Assembly (NCBI GenBank): GCA_002794785.1
Contig: NBBA01000017.1
Location: 434,001-498,000, forward strand
Length of the DNA: 64,000 nucleotides
From: Coniferiporia sulphurascens
Taxonomy: Eukaryota; Basidiomycota; Agaricomycetes; Hymenochaetales; Hymenochaetaceae
Direction: 5' to 3'
The position numbers and the translations under genes were made by a program. Under the pieces are notes generated by a model that made no database searches, was not told where the DNA came from, and was given only the letters and a program-made list of their open reading frames with translations. Every line of letters begins with the position of its first letter. Position 1 is the first letter of the stretch. Shown here in pieces: positions 46,507 through 61,100 of the stretch.

Positions 46507-47205
46507 TTACGATGCTGAGGGACCAGAGTCCCGTTCCGCCTGCTGGCGAGCAGCGCGCTCCTCTTTCCACTTCGCGATCTCCGTCTCGGTAGCGACCAGT
46601 CCACGCTTCGCGAGGTCGATGCGCGCCTCCTTCCGTACTCTCGTTTCCGTCACGCGTTGCTCGTGCTCGTGGGCGAGGAGCGCCGAGTCGGCGTGTGTGA
46701 CGAGGCCGAAGCATACAACTGCAAGGAAAGAAAGGAGGGATGGTATGGGTGTTTGGAGTGAGGGGGGGGAATGGTGAAGTGCTCACATCCCATGGTGAGG
46801 AAACCCTTGATTGCGAGGGTTTGTTTCCTGTGAATTGGGTGTGAGAGTGGGCTTGTGATATTATTGAGATGCGTCACGTACCGGAACGCGGGCCATGTGT
46901 AGTGAGAGAAGGTCATCACTCCGGCACCGAACAGGCCGTACTTCAGCGCACCCTATGTGCGTCATAAAAAACAGCGCCGTAGGTGGACACGTTATCGGAT
47001 GTCGGGCGAGTCGCCAGCAAGGACGTGCGTGTTTGTTGTTGATAATGTCGCAGTTGATCCGAGAGCATATTTTTATTTTTATTCAGAAACGGCGGGTCCT
47101 TGTGCGGAAACGAGAATGGCTGACCCATGCACCGGCTCTGGCCTGGATGGCGTATGCTTCGTCGGCCTCTGCGCGCCGCTTTGCGCGGGCTACGGCGGAT
47201 GACAT
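46507..47205 (-). CDS. Small two-helix membrane protein, HIG1-like architecture
   Basis: Minus-strand gene of about 135 residues, with an ATG at 47205 and stop at 46509-46507. The first exons are 47205-47125 and 46952-46882; two more exons follow, all joining in phase. Sequence: MSSAVARAKRRAEADEAYAI, then hydrophobic GALKYGLFGAGVMTFSHYTW and IKGFLTMGFVCFGLVTHADS, then a charged helix EARIDLAKRGLVATETEIAK. A short N-terminus, two hydrophobic helices with a short loop and a charged C-terminal helix are the layout of HIG1-type respiratory assembly factors. The resemblance is of architecture, not a secure family match. I believe the gene is real because four exons join in phase and the frame has a clean start and stop. 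Confidence 0.7.
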
Positions 47206-48264
47206 GTCTAGGAGGGAGATGGGGTCAAGTCGGAGAGTGTTGTGTTATTGCACACTTGTGCGCTGAGTGTAGCGGCTAGCCTGAGCCTGAGCCAGGCCGC
47301 CCGGACGGGGCCGCCGACGGGCCCGTTAGGCTCAGCAACTCTATGCGAGTCATGTGATTTGGAGTTGCGGCAAACGCGGACGCGTTCCCGGGATTTGCCG
47401 CTGGTGACGATCCTCTCTCTCCGTTTTGGCGGTGTGATCGGCGACCGAGGTCTACTATGCAAAACGCTGTTTAGTCGTTCCCGACCAACTAATATTGGGC
47501 CGCCCTGATAGGGGCGACCAATACAAGGTATAACGCCACTTGTAAAACGATTTCGAGAACGATTTAGTAAAGGTTCTCCGGGATACTTCGGATGCCAGAG
47601 CTAGCTAACCTCCTATTGCTCGTGATCGTAAGGTTTATGAGAAGGGGCATTAATTGTGATAGCTTCATTTCAACAGCTGAATCGGAGGAAGTCTGCAGGG
47701 ATAAGTATTCTCGTGACAAAAAGAGAATTGCCCGCCGTGAAGTGACTTCACACATAAGCCTCACCACATTTTTGATAGCGCATTTGTCTGCTGTCACATT
47801 CATCATGCGCAGGCTTCCCAGAACAATTAATGCGTCATTGTTTGTCTATTGAGATGAACCTGAAATCACAAATATGTTCCAAAAGTGATGTATACATCAC
47901 TTGACTTGGTGGGTTAAAGCCGGCTCTCGCGGTCTCCGAGCCGCGATAACACCAAAAAATGCCATGCGTTTGAAAAATACTCGTGATCAAGGTAGGAACT
48001 TGGACTCGGAAAGGGACACGAAACTCGTCCACTGACTGATACCTTACCGAATATTCAGCACATGACAAAAACGCGAAGTGGGCATGTTGAACGTTCGGGC
48101 CACTCAAAAGCGCCACAGGTTGTTAACCGTCGCTACAGCGTGGAAGTTTCCCCCCTAGTGCAACCTCAATCAGAAAAGGGGCTGACAGCATCTAGCTTTC
48201 AAGCATGTTCCATATTCCGAGCCTCGAATCCAAAACATAAAAGACAATACTAATTCCCAGATCT
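47206..48264. other. Intergenic stretch with palindromes, no gene seen
   Basis: About 1.06 kb. It contains a perfect 16-base palindrome GTGATGTATACATCAC at 47885-47900 and an imperfect hairpin at about 47493-47522 (TATTGGGCCGCCC with GGGGCGACCAATA). A plus frame of 86 codons at 47592-47852 has no family resemblance. Confidence 0.45.
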
Positions 48265-49855
<1,591 letters not shown>

Positions 49856-50043
49856 GTTAAATCGTGTGTGGGGGTAGTGTAAGTAGAGGGTGTGCTAAAG
49901 CCGAAATCAAAATTTAGGATGTCACGAAGGTCACGTGAAAATACGCAAAGGCAAATAACGCGCCTCGCGTAGGGTTTCGAACGGAGGCTAAGCCACTGGC
50001 GCTCGACCACCCGTAACCGCGATACACCTTACCCACAGTCGCG
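49856..50043. promoter_or_regulatory. Shared divergent promoter, LYS12 / CDT2-like
   Basis: 188 bases separate the two start codons. A GGTCACGTGAAAA-type CACGTG box (E-box) is present at about 49928-49941. Confidence 0.45.
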
Positions 50044-51868
50044 ATGACTGCACCGTCGACATCCCAGCTAAGCCCAAGGCAGGCTCTTTCTGATCTAACA
50101 AATGACGTTCTTTCTTCCCCAAACTCTCCGACGAGGGGAAAGCGACGCGCCGACAACCACAACATTGCGAACAAGCGTTTAAAACTCACGGAGGAAAAGT
50201 TGGATGAGAGCGCTGAAGAATTGGATACTGATGTGGTGGTGAAGAGCTCGGACATTGGCGAAGCTCGTGTGTTTGACAGAAGATCTCGTCCAAGTGCCTT
50301 TGCTTCGCTGCGTGCTCTGAGAATGGGCGACCCTGTAGCCCGTCGGCTGTTTACGCGTAAGCAAATCCGTAACTTGCATTCATCCAGATTGCTCAGGCAG
50401 CTGCTTGGACATATCAAGTACCAACAATACGCGTACTGGAATCATTTGTGTCCTCAAACAAGTCCGACTTGTTTAAATGTCACTCTCTGGACTCGGGTTC
50501 TTTCTTAACGCCTCCGTACGCGTGTGCTTACTCGTATGGTGCGGTTTCAACTATGGTTAAATCTACTGAGAACTTATCAAAATAATTCAGCGTCAAAAAG
50601 AGGCCGAGGGTCTATTCTCGCTGTTGCAACCGAGCAGGGTACAGTCGATATTCTCTCCACTGCGAAACGGAGGGACTGGGATCCAGGTATGTCGTTGCTC
50701 TTGCCGCGCTTTCTAAGTTACTCATCATAGTGCAGAAAGCTCACGGACGACGCTGAAAATTCATAACAACGGCATCTTCGACGTGAAATGGTCACCGTCT
50801 GATTCATATGTTGCAACCGCTTCAGGAGACCGAAGTCTTTGTATCACAGACCCCTGTTCCTCATCTGGCACGGTTCATAATCTGAATGGAGGCCACTCCA
50901 GCACAGTGAAATGTGTCGCATGGGATCCATTGCACAATGACTTGCTGGTGAGCGGAGGTCGTGACGGGTGCATATGTCTGTGGGATATAAGAGAGCGTAG
51001 CCAGGACGATGCTGAAGGTCGTCGTAAGCCTGTCATGACTATCCCTTATGCGCATGAGACTCGTGCCGGTAAAGCCACAAAAAAGGGCAGAGTTATACTT
51101 GCGCCGAAGAGCGTGACATCTTTGGCATATATTCCAGGCTCGCCACATGAAATTATAAGCAGCGGCTCTGGAGATGGGTTTGTTTGCGCACATCATTTGC
51201 AAGAACTATCGTATTCTGACAATGCGATTATTTATAGCATAATTCGCAAATGGGATTTGCGCTTCACTCCGTCGTCACCTACGAAGCGTTCCAGAAAGCC
51301 CACCCCTATCCTCCCCATAGATGATTCCGTAGATGACTTGACAACACTCCCCTCTGGTGCGCCCTCCGCTGGGCTCATGTTCTCGCCAAGACGCGCACGA
51401 GGAATTATTTCGATGACATTTGGGAGTGGACCAAGCGCTGGCCGGATTTTCGCCCTGAGTAACGACTCACGCGTGCACACATACAACTCGTACGGAGCTG
51501 CGGGCACGCCGCTCGACGTTCCTCAGGCGGACCAGGCGTACGCTCACCGGCACATGGCGACGAACTCATTCTATGTCCGTGCGGCAGTAAGCCCGTGTGG
51601 TAGGTGGTTGGCGAGCGGTGGTGCGGGTGGATCGGCATTCCTTTTCGACGTAGCTGCTGGTAATAGTGGGGAAGAGCTGAGTGCGCGAGGCGTAGAGCTG
51701 AAGGGCCAGGAGGGAGAAGTGGGCGCGATAGATTGGGCAGAAGGAGCTTTAGCAACGTGTGCGGATGACGGGACGGTGAGGATCTGGCGTCCAGACGTTG
51801 AGAGGCATAGGACGTGTACGGAAAACCCAGAGGAGGCTAAATGGGATTGGAGCTGGGGTAGAGTGTAA
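50044..51868 (+). CDS. CDT2: WD40 protein, CDT2/DTL-like CRL4 substrate receptor
   Basis: Cdt2 directs the CRL4 ubiquitin ligase to chromatin-bound, PCNA-dependent substrates such as the licensing factor Cdt1. Exons 50044-50356, 50419-50538, 50591-50686, 50736-51177 and 51238-51868 give 533 residues. The N-terminal 80 residues are disordered and basic. The propeller starts with CHSLDSGSFLTPPYACAYSY and ILAVATEQGTVDILSTAKRR. It continues IHNNGIFDVKWSPSDSYVAT, GHSSTVKCVAWDPLHNDLLV, SGGRDGCICLWDIRER, GSPHEIISSGSGDGIIRKWD, SFYVRAAVSPCGRWLASGGA and GEVGAIDWAEGALATCADDG. WDxR-type ends (LWDIRE, KWDLRF) suit DDB1 docking. Order and spacing match basidiomycete Cdt2. A C-terminal PIP-like motif was not found. 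Confidence 0.83.
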
Positions 51869-52124
51869 CCATCTAGCACATTGCGCCGTCTTACTTTCTT
51901 GCGACACCTTTTTGATCCACCTTGAATGTACTCAAAAAAATCGCACGGTAGTGTCTGAAAGGTCCGACATGATAAAGGCGTGCTTACGGGAAGAAATAAA
52001 GAGTGAATGATACATGATGGGTATAGGAACATAGTGTATCGCTGTAAGTAGATGCTGCCATAGATTAATGCAAAAGTTAGACGGCAGGACCATAACCGGA
52101 AACGGGACAAGTCATGCGTGTTCG

Positions 52125-52994
52125 TCATTGCTTCTGAATGGCGTTCACGAGCCTTCAATGAACGGGAGATCAATTAGGATCCACATTATAAGAAAAACAA
52201 AGCACGCACCAGTCTAGTCCTTCCTCGAGACCCTCACCCTTTGTTGCACAGCTCCCGCGGACACTCCATTGCCGCCCTTTCTCCGCCCCAGCAAGCCCCA
52301 AAGCATCGCTGACTTCCTCCTCTTTCAGTGCGCCACCAACGTCCTGTTTGTTTGCAAATACGAGCAAGGGAACGCCGCGGAGCTCGTCTTCTGCGAGCAT
52401 AGTGAGCAGCTCTGTGCGCGACGTATCGAGGCGGTCTCTGTCCGACGCGTCGATCACGTAGATAATCGCAGACGTGTTTGGGAAGTAACACCTCCAGTAT
52501 GGTCTGTAAGAATGGAAGACATTAATGTGGGAAAGTAGAAGAGGAATTGTCTGTTAACGAGAACATAACATACCGGATGCTTGACTGCCCACCCAAATCC
52601 CAAACCTGGAATTTTATGTTCTTATACTAAAATTTTGCACATAAGTATTCTCAGTCAGTTATGCTAATATGTATACCAAATGCGTACCTGTACGGTCTCC
52701 ACATTGAAACCAATGGCTAGAGGTTGAGAATGTCATTAATTGCCTCACCCATGAATGACTTCATGAAAGCTCACTGGGTATCGTCGAAACGACCTCTCCA
52801 ATCTAATTTAGTTTAGGTTGCGATGAGCTACTTCATATGCCAAAGAGTCTATATAGACATACCTGAAGGCGATAGAGAATGGTGGTCTTCCCAGCAGAGT
52901 CGAGGCCGAGCATGAGGATACGAACGTCCTGCTCCTTACTCCATCGGATGAGAGAAGCAAGAGAGGAGAACAGCGAGGAGACAGATAGGCCCAT
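52125..52994 (-). CDS. ARL1: ARF-like small GTPase ARL1
   Basis: ARL1 acts at the trans-Golgi, recruiting GRIP-domain golgins. The minus-strand gene starts [20 protein letters not shown], with Gly2 available for myristoylation. It has the P-loop [19 protein letters not shown], the switch-1 segment [19 protein letters not shown], switch-2 [20 protein letters not shown], the NKQD motif in [20 protein letters not shown], and [20 protein letters not shown] near the C-terminus, ending QKQ. Seven exons join in phase, for about 180 residues. The [19 protein letters not shown] block is the ARL1 signature, separating it from ARF1 (DVGGQDKIRPLWRHY). All G-motifs are intact. Confidence 0.95.
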
Positions 52995-53240
52995 TGTTAA
53001 CGTCTGCGGTCAGCACCGTCGTTGTGGTCGTCGTGGTAAAGCGTGTCGGCTTGTCGGTGTAACACTGAGAGCTGCCGGCACTCACCCGTCTAAAAGGCAC
53101 AAGATGACGGCTGGGTCGCCTATTGGTCAGCCATCAGATGGTTGCCTTTTGTAGGATCTTTGCAGATCTAGCTATTTTTATTTTCTCCGGACTTGGACCT
53201 CGTCTGCGCCAGTACTAGTGGTGACCAGATTGTACCAGCC
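52995..53240. promoter_or_regulatory. Shared divergent promoter, ARL1 / WKF-domain protein
   Basis: 246 bases between outward-facing start codons. No site assigned. Confidence 0.45.
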
Positions 53241-54437
53241 ATGAGCGCTGAACTCGAGCCTATCGCGGACCGAAAAGAGAGGAAAGGAAGAAGTAAGAGG
53301 GTAACCGAGGACAATGTCGGGGCGGACGTGAAGGCAAAGGAGAAGAAGGTCAAAAAGAAAAGCAAAGGAGTAAGTAAACCAGAGTTACATCTAATGCGAA
53401 TAGGTATATCGGAAATACTAACTTGCTACTGTCAAGTAGGAAAAGGTCACCGAGGACGGTGAGGCTGGTACAGAGTCTCCAAGCCGCGCGGAGAAGGAGC
53501 GGAAACGGAAGCACCACAAGGCCGACGTGAACAACGAAGCACCTGATACCACGAACGACCAAGAAGTCGGAGAACCTTCCAAGAAAAAGCGAAAGAAAGA
53601 GAGGAAGGTCGAAGAGCACCCGGGAGCGGTCGATGTCGAAGATAAAGATGGGGAAAAGGTGCATTCGAAGGTGAAAAAATCGAAGAAGAGTTCTTCCGAA
53701 CGCCGAGACGAACGAGCGGAGGAGGCTGCAGATTCAGGCGATTCATCAACGGTGAAACACAAGAAATCGAGCAAGGACAAAAAGAAGAAGCGCAAGAAAG
53801 ACCGCGAGGAAAATGATAACGCGTTGCCTTTCCCTGACCCTTCGGCCGATACAGAGCTGACGGAGAAGGCTCGTGGAGGTACGCTGGCTCTTGCATCGTA
53901 TAAATGCTGCGCTCGGTGATAGATCCCCGCTGCACAGCCCTGACATACGTGTATACTCGCCTCTCCTCGCCCGATTCTTGGAAATTCAACAAGGCCCATC
54001 AAATCTGGATCGTCAAACACCTTTTCTCACCAGACGTTGTATGTTGAATGTCTCCACTACCGTTTCACCAAATGTTCTCATCCGTTTTCAGATTGCCGAG
54101 AAATACTTGCCAATAGTTGCGGGTTATCTTTCCGGCTGCCAGGGCGGTGTACGGGAGGTAAATCATATTTACATCGCCTGGATCCCGATTCTTTATGCTG
54201 ACTCCCTCCGTGTAGAATCTTATTCAATCATGTAATAAACACCTTGATCCGAAGGCCGAGCCACCAGACTCGGTCACTCTCGCATCTGATGCACCGAAGG
54301 AAATTGGCAGCACAGATATAGCCTCTAAGGAACCGGGACAGGAAGTCGTGGTGCTTTCACCGGACATGCAGGAGACCGTTAAGGCGAGAGCGAGAGTAAT
54401 TCTAAAGTCCTTAGGGTGTGCACCGCCAAATTTGTAA
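53241..54437 (+). CDS. Lys-rich nuclear protein with WKF domain (C7orf50-like)
   Basis: The N-terminal half is strongly charged, with many KKxK clusters (KAKEKKVKKKSK, SKKKRKKERK, KHKKSSKDKKKKRKKDREE), typical of nucleolar proteins. After short introns the WKF domain follows: SWKFNKAHQIWIVKHLFSPD at about 53973-54033, IAEKYLPIVAGYLSGCQGGV, and RENLIQSCNKHL. The C-terminus has VKARARVILKSLGCAPPNL and stops at 54437. The WKF domain has no assigned activity; the human relative C7orf50 is nucleolar. At least four introns are needed, with acceptors at 53443-53453 and before the WKF block. The start ATG follows an AT-rich leader. Function is unknown beyond a likely nucleolar location. Confidence 0.82.
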
Positions 54438-54624
54438 TAGTAGTATTCACGTCCTTCCACTATATTTTTAGCAGCCAAAGTGGATGATTACGCTTCAGTT
54501 CAAAATTAAAATAAACATTGCTAAGTAAGATTTCAGAGTACAACAGTAAGTAATAGTGAATACTGAATGGGGTAATTGGAATGTAAGGTGATACAGATTG
54601 TATGAGCTCAGTTCCGGAATAGCT

Positions 54625-57109
54625 TCAGCTTGAAGTAGACTTAAAGAACATTACACGATTGTCGTCCGAAACGACGATCACATTATCGCCGTCAAACTTC
54701 GTCTGCGCAATCTTTTGATCAGGAAAACACATGACCTGTAATGTGGCATAAACAAATTGTAGATAGTGGCAAAAACGAGTGAAATAAACTACCTCTTGTT
54801 TCCACTTGCCACAATTGCGCAGATCCCACAAACGCAGCTGACCATCGCGACCGCCCGAAGCAAACGTATTCATGCCATCTCTGGTGTTGATGTCCCCCCT
54901 GCGATAACGTCCTTGCAAGCGTGTAGTTTCATATCCGAAGCGCTGCACAGGCCGTCCGGTGTGCATTCGATAATCGTACAACTCGAATTGGGAATCGCGA
55001 TGTGCTACCTACAGAGTTCTATTGTTACAAGGCGGCAACATTCGAAGGCAAATGACGAAACTCACTTCTAGGAGCACACTTTCCGGACCCGCGCTATGTA
55101 GCTGGTACACAGAGTTGCTTGTGCGGATTGTACTAAGTGTTCGCTCGGATGGGAGGTCGTACACATGCACGTAACAGTCAGCGCCTGCACTTAACAACTT
55201 CGGCGACGTGTTAGAGACGGCGAGCAGTGATTGCACCGTCGAGGTATGTCGCATATCAAGAACACCGGAGATTGGAGGGGAAGAGAGAGAAGTATCGAGT
55301 GACCAGAGGTGCACAATGTGGTCGTATCCAGCGCTAACGAAAGATAGCGAGGTATCGGACGAGGGGAGTGTCGTTACCGCGCTTACACCGCGGAGTACCC
55401 TGTCACGACCCGAGGAAGTGCGACCAACTGTCGTGACGCGTGGCTCCTGTTAGCGAAGTAAAATTAAAAATCCAACAACTGAGTCTGAGAAGTCTGTTTT
55501 ACTCACCACGCCATTCGCAAAGTGTATAAGCAATAAAGCATCCTCTTCGCGTGCCTGCGCGACGACTGCGATGTTATCATAGGGGGCAGCGAGCAAACAA
55601 GCATCATCGATCGAGATTTTGTCAGCATTGCTGGGCGAATGGACATTTCTGTGACGCCTAAACAATATGACATGTCGTGCCACATGTACTAATTTGAGTG
55701 CGAATAATTCAGGTTATTGAAAGAAAACCACCTTGGCAGTGCTCTAGTTATCTCTTGTACAAGACCATGCATGGACATAACATAATACATGCCCTGCGTG
55801 TGCGAAATAAGGATCCGACGGGCTTTATCGTTGTTATCTCTTGGCAGGCGCATAAAGTCTGCGGTCTCTTCTTCCAAATAAAAATCCCCCGGCCCACTCG
55901 GCGCAGGTGATACCGACATTTCAGTTCCTATGCACTCGTCCTCTTTCGGTTGAGGTGACAGCGAAGGAGAAGACATGATTTCAATGACTTCATTGGCCGG
56001 TTCTTCAGGGATCGTAACGGCCCTATCGGGAGATGGAATTCGAGTAGGTACTCGCGTCGGACCGTAAGTCAACGTAGACTTTCCGGAGCGGAATGGACGC
56101 AAAGGCCCCCAAATAGGCGAAGGGGACGCAACCCTGGTATCCCGAATGTCTGACATCGCAACATCAGCTTCCTTCGCTTTCGTACGGACTGCGAATCCGC
56201 GACTTGTTGAAGGTGGCCGTCTAGGAACAAGATGTGTAGTCGAGATATTCGAGGAAGAATCGACCTCAATGAGGTCCTCCAGCTTCACGTTAGATCCGGA
56301 GGGTATATCGACCTTTTCATCAATAACCGTGGCATCATCGGATTTGTCTGTGCTTGCACGCCCGCCTCGCAACTGATCTGTGCATAGAACGAGGAATTGA
56401 AAATGAATTAATTACGCCCACTTGTTTGGTGAAAGATCTTAGCACCTGAAGTGATTATTGGGATGTCCGTGGTCTGGGATAGGTGCATCGCCCGCGACTG
56501 ATGCGCGTTATTGGAGCCCAAACGCATATGGTTCTTTGGAGCACTGACGGCCGGGTCATGTAGATAACTTTGAGGTGAAAGGTCTCCCTTCCTCAGCCCC
56601 GGTCTTGCACCCTGGTACCCATTAAAAATGGGACGTCCATTTGCATCATTATAGCCAGGTAAGTCTGGTTTCGCTTGGAAATTAGAGTTTGAATAGGACC
56701 GGGCTCGAGGGTATGGCCGATGTTTGTGCCTTATGTAATCATTAGAAGTGGATGGTGATTGGTCCGCGCGTCCTGAGAGGTTAGGAGGATGGAAGTTACG
56801 ATAATTCTGAGGGCGGAGTCGAGGGTCTGGACGGTTATTGTACGACACTACCGATGGTGACACATCACGTAACAGATGCTGCGTTTGCCCCGAAGACCCA
56901 GCGGAGGTACTTGCATTACGAGAGCTCCCAGATTGGAAGCGAGCTGCATAGTGTCGAGACGCCGCCGGACCATTCAGATTAATATTGCGTCCACGAGAGC
57001 CGCCCTTGTAAAACGGAGGTGGTTTTGGCTGAGTAGGGCGAATGGCAGGGACACCTGCACCTTTGGGCAGAATACGTGTCTCGTTTGGCTGTGAGTCTTC
57101 CCCCGACAT
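54625..57109 (-). CDS. WD40 protein with long disordered N-terminus (head-to-head paralogue A)
   Basis: Minus exons 57109-56446, 56377-55732, 55657-55507, 55446-55066, 55008-54793 and 54735-54625 all join in phase, giving 722 residues. The first 380 or so residues are disordered: MSGEDSQPNETRILPKGAGV, Arg/Asn/Ser-rich stretches, then acidic Ser/Pro segments such as EVIEIMSSPSLSPQPKEDE. A propeller begins near residue 390 (DDACLLAAPYDNIAVVAQAR) and continues VTTLPSSDTSLSFVSAGYDH, IVHLWSLDTS, HTSTVQSLLAVSNTSPKLLS, AGADCYVHVYDLPSERTLST, LYDYRMHTGRPVQRFGYETT, INTRDGMNTFASGGRDGQLR and LWDLRNCGKWKQE. Perhaps five to six blades are visible. I do not recognise a named family. The C-terminal third resembles the divergent gene at 58133. 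Confidence 0.82.
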
Positions 57110-58132
57110 GCTGCAGGGGAGATTTATATTGTGAATTTCAGGTTGGTGTTAACCAACCGTGGCCATGGAAGAGAACTGTTACGGCGTTACGTGACAGAAC
57201 GCGCCTCCGCCATCCAAACTCATACACTATCACGTGATCTGTCTGTCACACTTTGGCTGATGGGTCATGCAAATTCCCTTACTACTCAACACACAGGCCG
57301 TCTTAGCTTAAACCGCTCGACAAAAATGTAGATAAATATAAAATAAACACTTCTGTGGAACATAATTTTGATCCATGGCCTGGTTGAATTGTAGTTAGAA
57401 CAGCAACCTTGAGAATGAAGTCCGAAAATCCTTAATTCCCGCTTTTGGAAGCGCCGATCTACAAGATCGGCGCAGACACATCCATGCAGCTCTTTTTCCA
57501 ACATCAAGGTCAATGCCCAAGCATAACCATGCCTACAACCATTTTATAAAAAATCTTGGATTTTATTATAAGAATAAAGCAAAAGAAAAGCAGCCTAAGG
57601 GTGTTATAAGGGGGGAAATGTGAATTAGTGGCAAATGCTTCTTTGATTTATGATCTGAGCTTCGAAGCATGGGACAAATTAATGAATGAAATGCCTGTTC
57701 TCCTGGCAGGGCCCTGAGGCTAAGATACCATGTCCACTATGTTTTTCCCCTTAGCATTCTTGAGAGGCTTAGGGAGGCCTAACCAAAACTGAATAGTATG
57801 TTTATATAATTCAGCATATATGTTTATATTTTTACCCTAGAGCTATACAAACAGCTGTAATATATGCCTATAGTACCCTACTTCGTTTTTGTATACAATA
57901 TCCTATTATATAGTTAGAGGAGCTCATATATTGCCCAGTGGACACATCTTTTGAGCTGCCGATCGCGCATGTCGTGTGATTGTCACGTTTTGTCACAAGT
58001 GTATGAGTTTGGACCTTAGAGAAATCCCAGTACAGCCTGAGTCTGCTGCAGTCGCGGACACTGCCCGTGGCCCTCATCAATCCGGTTCCTGCAATCCGAG
58101 CCACGGATTTTGTCCTTCCCCCGCTTCAGCAT
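57110..58132. promoter_or_regulatory. AT-rich region between head-to-head WD40 paralogues
   Basis: About 1 kb between the start regions of the two related genes. It is AT-rich (57530-57900) with only short frames. Any inverted symmetry between its two halves is not obvious by eye. It must contain both promoters. Confidence 0.4.
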
Positions 58133-61100
58133 ATGTCATTTGATCATGCCAGCAAACGACTTGTGCATGAAACTGACATTAAAGTTGCGGCTAATAAGCG
58201 TCCCAGGCTTGAGAGTGGCGAAGAGTTTGTGGCGAAGCCTGGATACGATGTCAACGCCGGTAACAGGCCTGGCTCACAATTGACTCGTTCGAGTAAGCCC
58301 TTAACGCGGGGTGTTGAGAGGATTACTCCTTATCCAGAGCAGTGCAGACCAACTGTGCAGAACAATGGTTGGCACCGGCGCCAACTCGTGAAAACCGTCA
58401 CAAAGAGGCTCGCCGATCAGGGAAGGCGTGTCATTGGCATCCCAAGATTTCTGTGAGTGGTATACCAACGGACAGTAACGAAAGTGCTTTGTATCTTAAC
58501 AATAATTGACAGCGATGATGGAGTCGTCTTTGACTGGTAAGAAATGATATCACTCGTGTGAACGCGGGTTCTGATCTACTGCAGGCTGCTCGACAAACCA
58601 ATTGAAGAGAAGTCGACAGAAGACTTCGAGTCGCCCACTGAAGCGGTGGAAATTGACGAAAGACAGAAAAGCGAAGGTTTCCTTGGCGCTTCCGTGAATC
58701 GGGAAAATCAAGACATGGAATTCGTTGAGTCACGGCTACTTAGATCAGATACCTTAGTGCCCTCCGCTCGAGAGGCGTCGGAAGGCGACTCTCAAAGAAA
58801 TCCATTGGTTATCTCGGACCTGAACGACGCATCTCTTCCGATTTATCCTAATATGCATCTGAACACTATGCATATCAAATCCCACATCCCTCCAGAGATG
58901 GATGCCGAGCATGAAAGCGAAGAAGGCCTGCACACGACCACCCCCTTATCGGGCCCAGATAACGGTGGAGAGGCCTGCTACTTGGAGAACACTGCTTTCT
59001 CGTCCTCATTTCCCAAACTTTCGTCAGTTGCTCCAGTGTCCGTATCTGGACATGACCAGTCGGAACAGGCTGACGTGCAGTTCACGAAGCCTCCTTTGGA
59101 GCCTGAGGTCCTTACGGACGCCACTGACGAAGCCTCGACGGATGACCTTAACGATGAGGATGAGCGTTCTAGGTCACCGAGAGCAGACAACGAAGCCTTA
59201 CATTCTGAACAGACTCGTTCTTCTATTCAGCCTGAAAATCAGATCGCCACCTTGCGGGAGAGTGTCAAAATATCGGGACATACAGAGCATTCAGATTCAG
59301 ACTCGGATTCGGATAGCCCCCACACTGCAGCTGTACCACCTATTAATGCACAAGCACCTCCTGCTTCTAACGAGAGGCTTGCTCGTTTCGAGCAGGTTCG
59401 ACAGACGGAAGTCCCTTCTCCACCATCCTTCCCAAAAAGCCTTCGACATCTTCACCCTCCAAGACGGCGCCCCGGCGGAATTGAAGATCCCATTAGTGAA
59501 CCCAACAAACACAGACTAAGTTCTTTAAGAGAAATAGACTGGAGTAATTACAAATCAATCGTCTTCATCAAAAACCTCCCTCGGGCTTCAACAATCGAAA
59601 TTATTTATGATTACTTGCGAATCAATGGTTATCCTTTTGAGAGGTATTCCCAAATTTCGCTTCGGGTTTTATTCTAGTCTTATTCGATATCAAAGGATCA
59701 AGAATGTCCAGATTCATAGTGCTACAAAGCCCATCGTCTCTGTACAGTTTCTAATTCCACGAGACGCGCAAGATGCGATTCGTGTGTTGGAAATGTCGAC
59801 GGTTCCTTTTCCTATTCCATCTGAGGGACCGTCCCGATTAACGGGAGGAAGCATTCACTTTGAACGTTGCGATCCTCCAAAGCGGTATTCTGCAGGTTCT
59901 CTCGCACGTAGGGTGACCATTGCCCCTACGGCCTTACCTCGACAGACGCGGATCCAGGCCTCTCGAATTCACACTTCAGTGCAGTTGAAATCAGACCCTC
60001 GCCCTCCTCAGTCCCGTGCGCAACCGCCTGTGCGTCCCGGTTCCGATAAACAATCACAGTCTAAGAGAGTCTTGGTCTCAGGACACTCCCGTCCACCGCC
60101 TAAAGAAGTACGGGAATCCAGGGCCCTATCTGACAACCAGACCGGGGGCGGTGATACTACTAATGTTTCATCTGGGTCGGACACGGCTGGTGAGGACGAC
60201 AATACCAATACAAACTCATCTAGTGAAGACTCGAGTGAATCGGACTCTGGTACTGGCAGGACTGAGAAAGGGGCCCGTAATGCACGCCGATCCGAAGGTT
60301 CTAAAGGAGAAGGTGAACAGATTGTCGTAGTCGCAAGAACGAGGCAGTGTACGCGAGTGCAAGTCCCAAAGGTCTCATACGGCCGTCCGCGACGACTAAT
60401 TCTGCCGTCGGACCGTCCTAGCCCGTTGATGACGGTTACAATGCGAGGAGATATACAGTTCATAGACCAAACATCTAGGTACGGAATCTAATGTGCCAAT
60501 GTTATAATTGCGCTGTCTGATATTTTTCCAAGGAAGCGCATGGTGAACTTATCGCTGCCTGCGCTGAACGAAATGTCGACGCGGGTCGAGGATGCTTGTT
60601 TAATGAAAGAAGCCGTTGTTCTCGGCTACAGTAAGGGTAATAGCCAAGCCTCGATTGTTGCCACTAGCAGGGTACGAGACGTTTTTCTTCTTCATTCGGT
60701 CGATATATAAAGGAAGATACGAACAACTTGCGTCTCAGGCAGATTCAAGGCCGTCAATACACCCCTTATCCAATACGCCACACTCTGAACAAGGAATATC
60801 CTGCCTGTCACCTTTTATATCGTCGGACTCCACTGGATTCCTCTCAGGGGGCTTCGACAAGACGGTTCAGCGTTGGTGCGTATCACAGAATATGCCCGAC
60901 TCCGATGACAGGAGGGGTGGTCGTCAACCGGGTCACTCTGCGACCGTACGTATACTTGGCGGGCCGTTTAACTCTGTAATCACATCCGTGGTAAACCATT
61001 CCTCGGCTGCCCAGCGCGTTTTATGCGCTGCAGGAAAGAAGCTGTGGACGTTCGACTCGGAGGATCGTAGAGCCCAGTGTTTGTTTCTCCCCCATGGAAT

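Noticed and set aside
47275..47345. GC-rich stretch with inverted GAGCC/GGCTC repeats considered as a tRNA
   Set aside because: No consistent T-arm, anticodon arm or conserved tRNA positions could be fitted.
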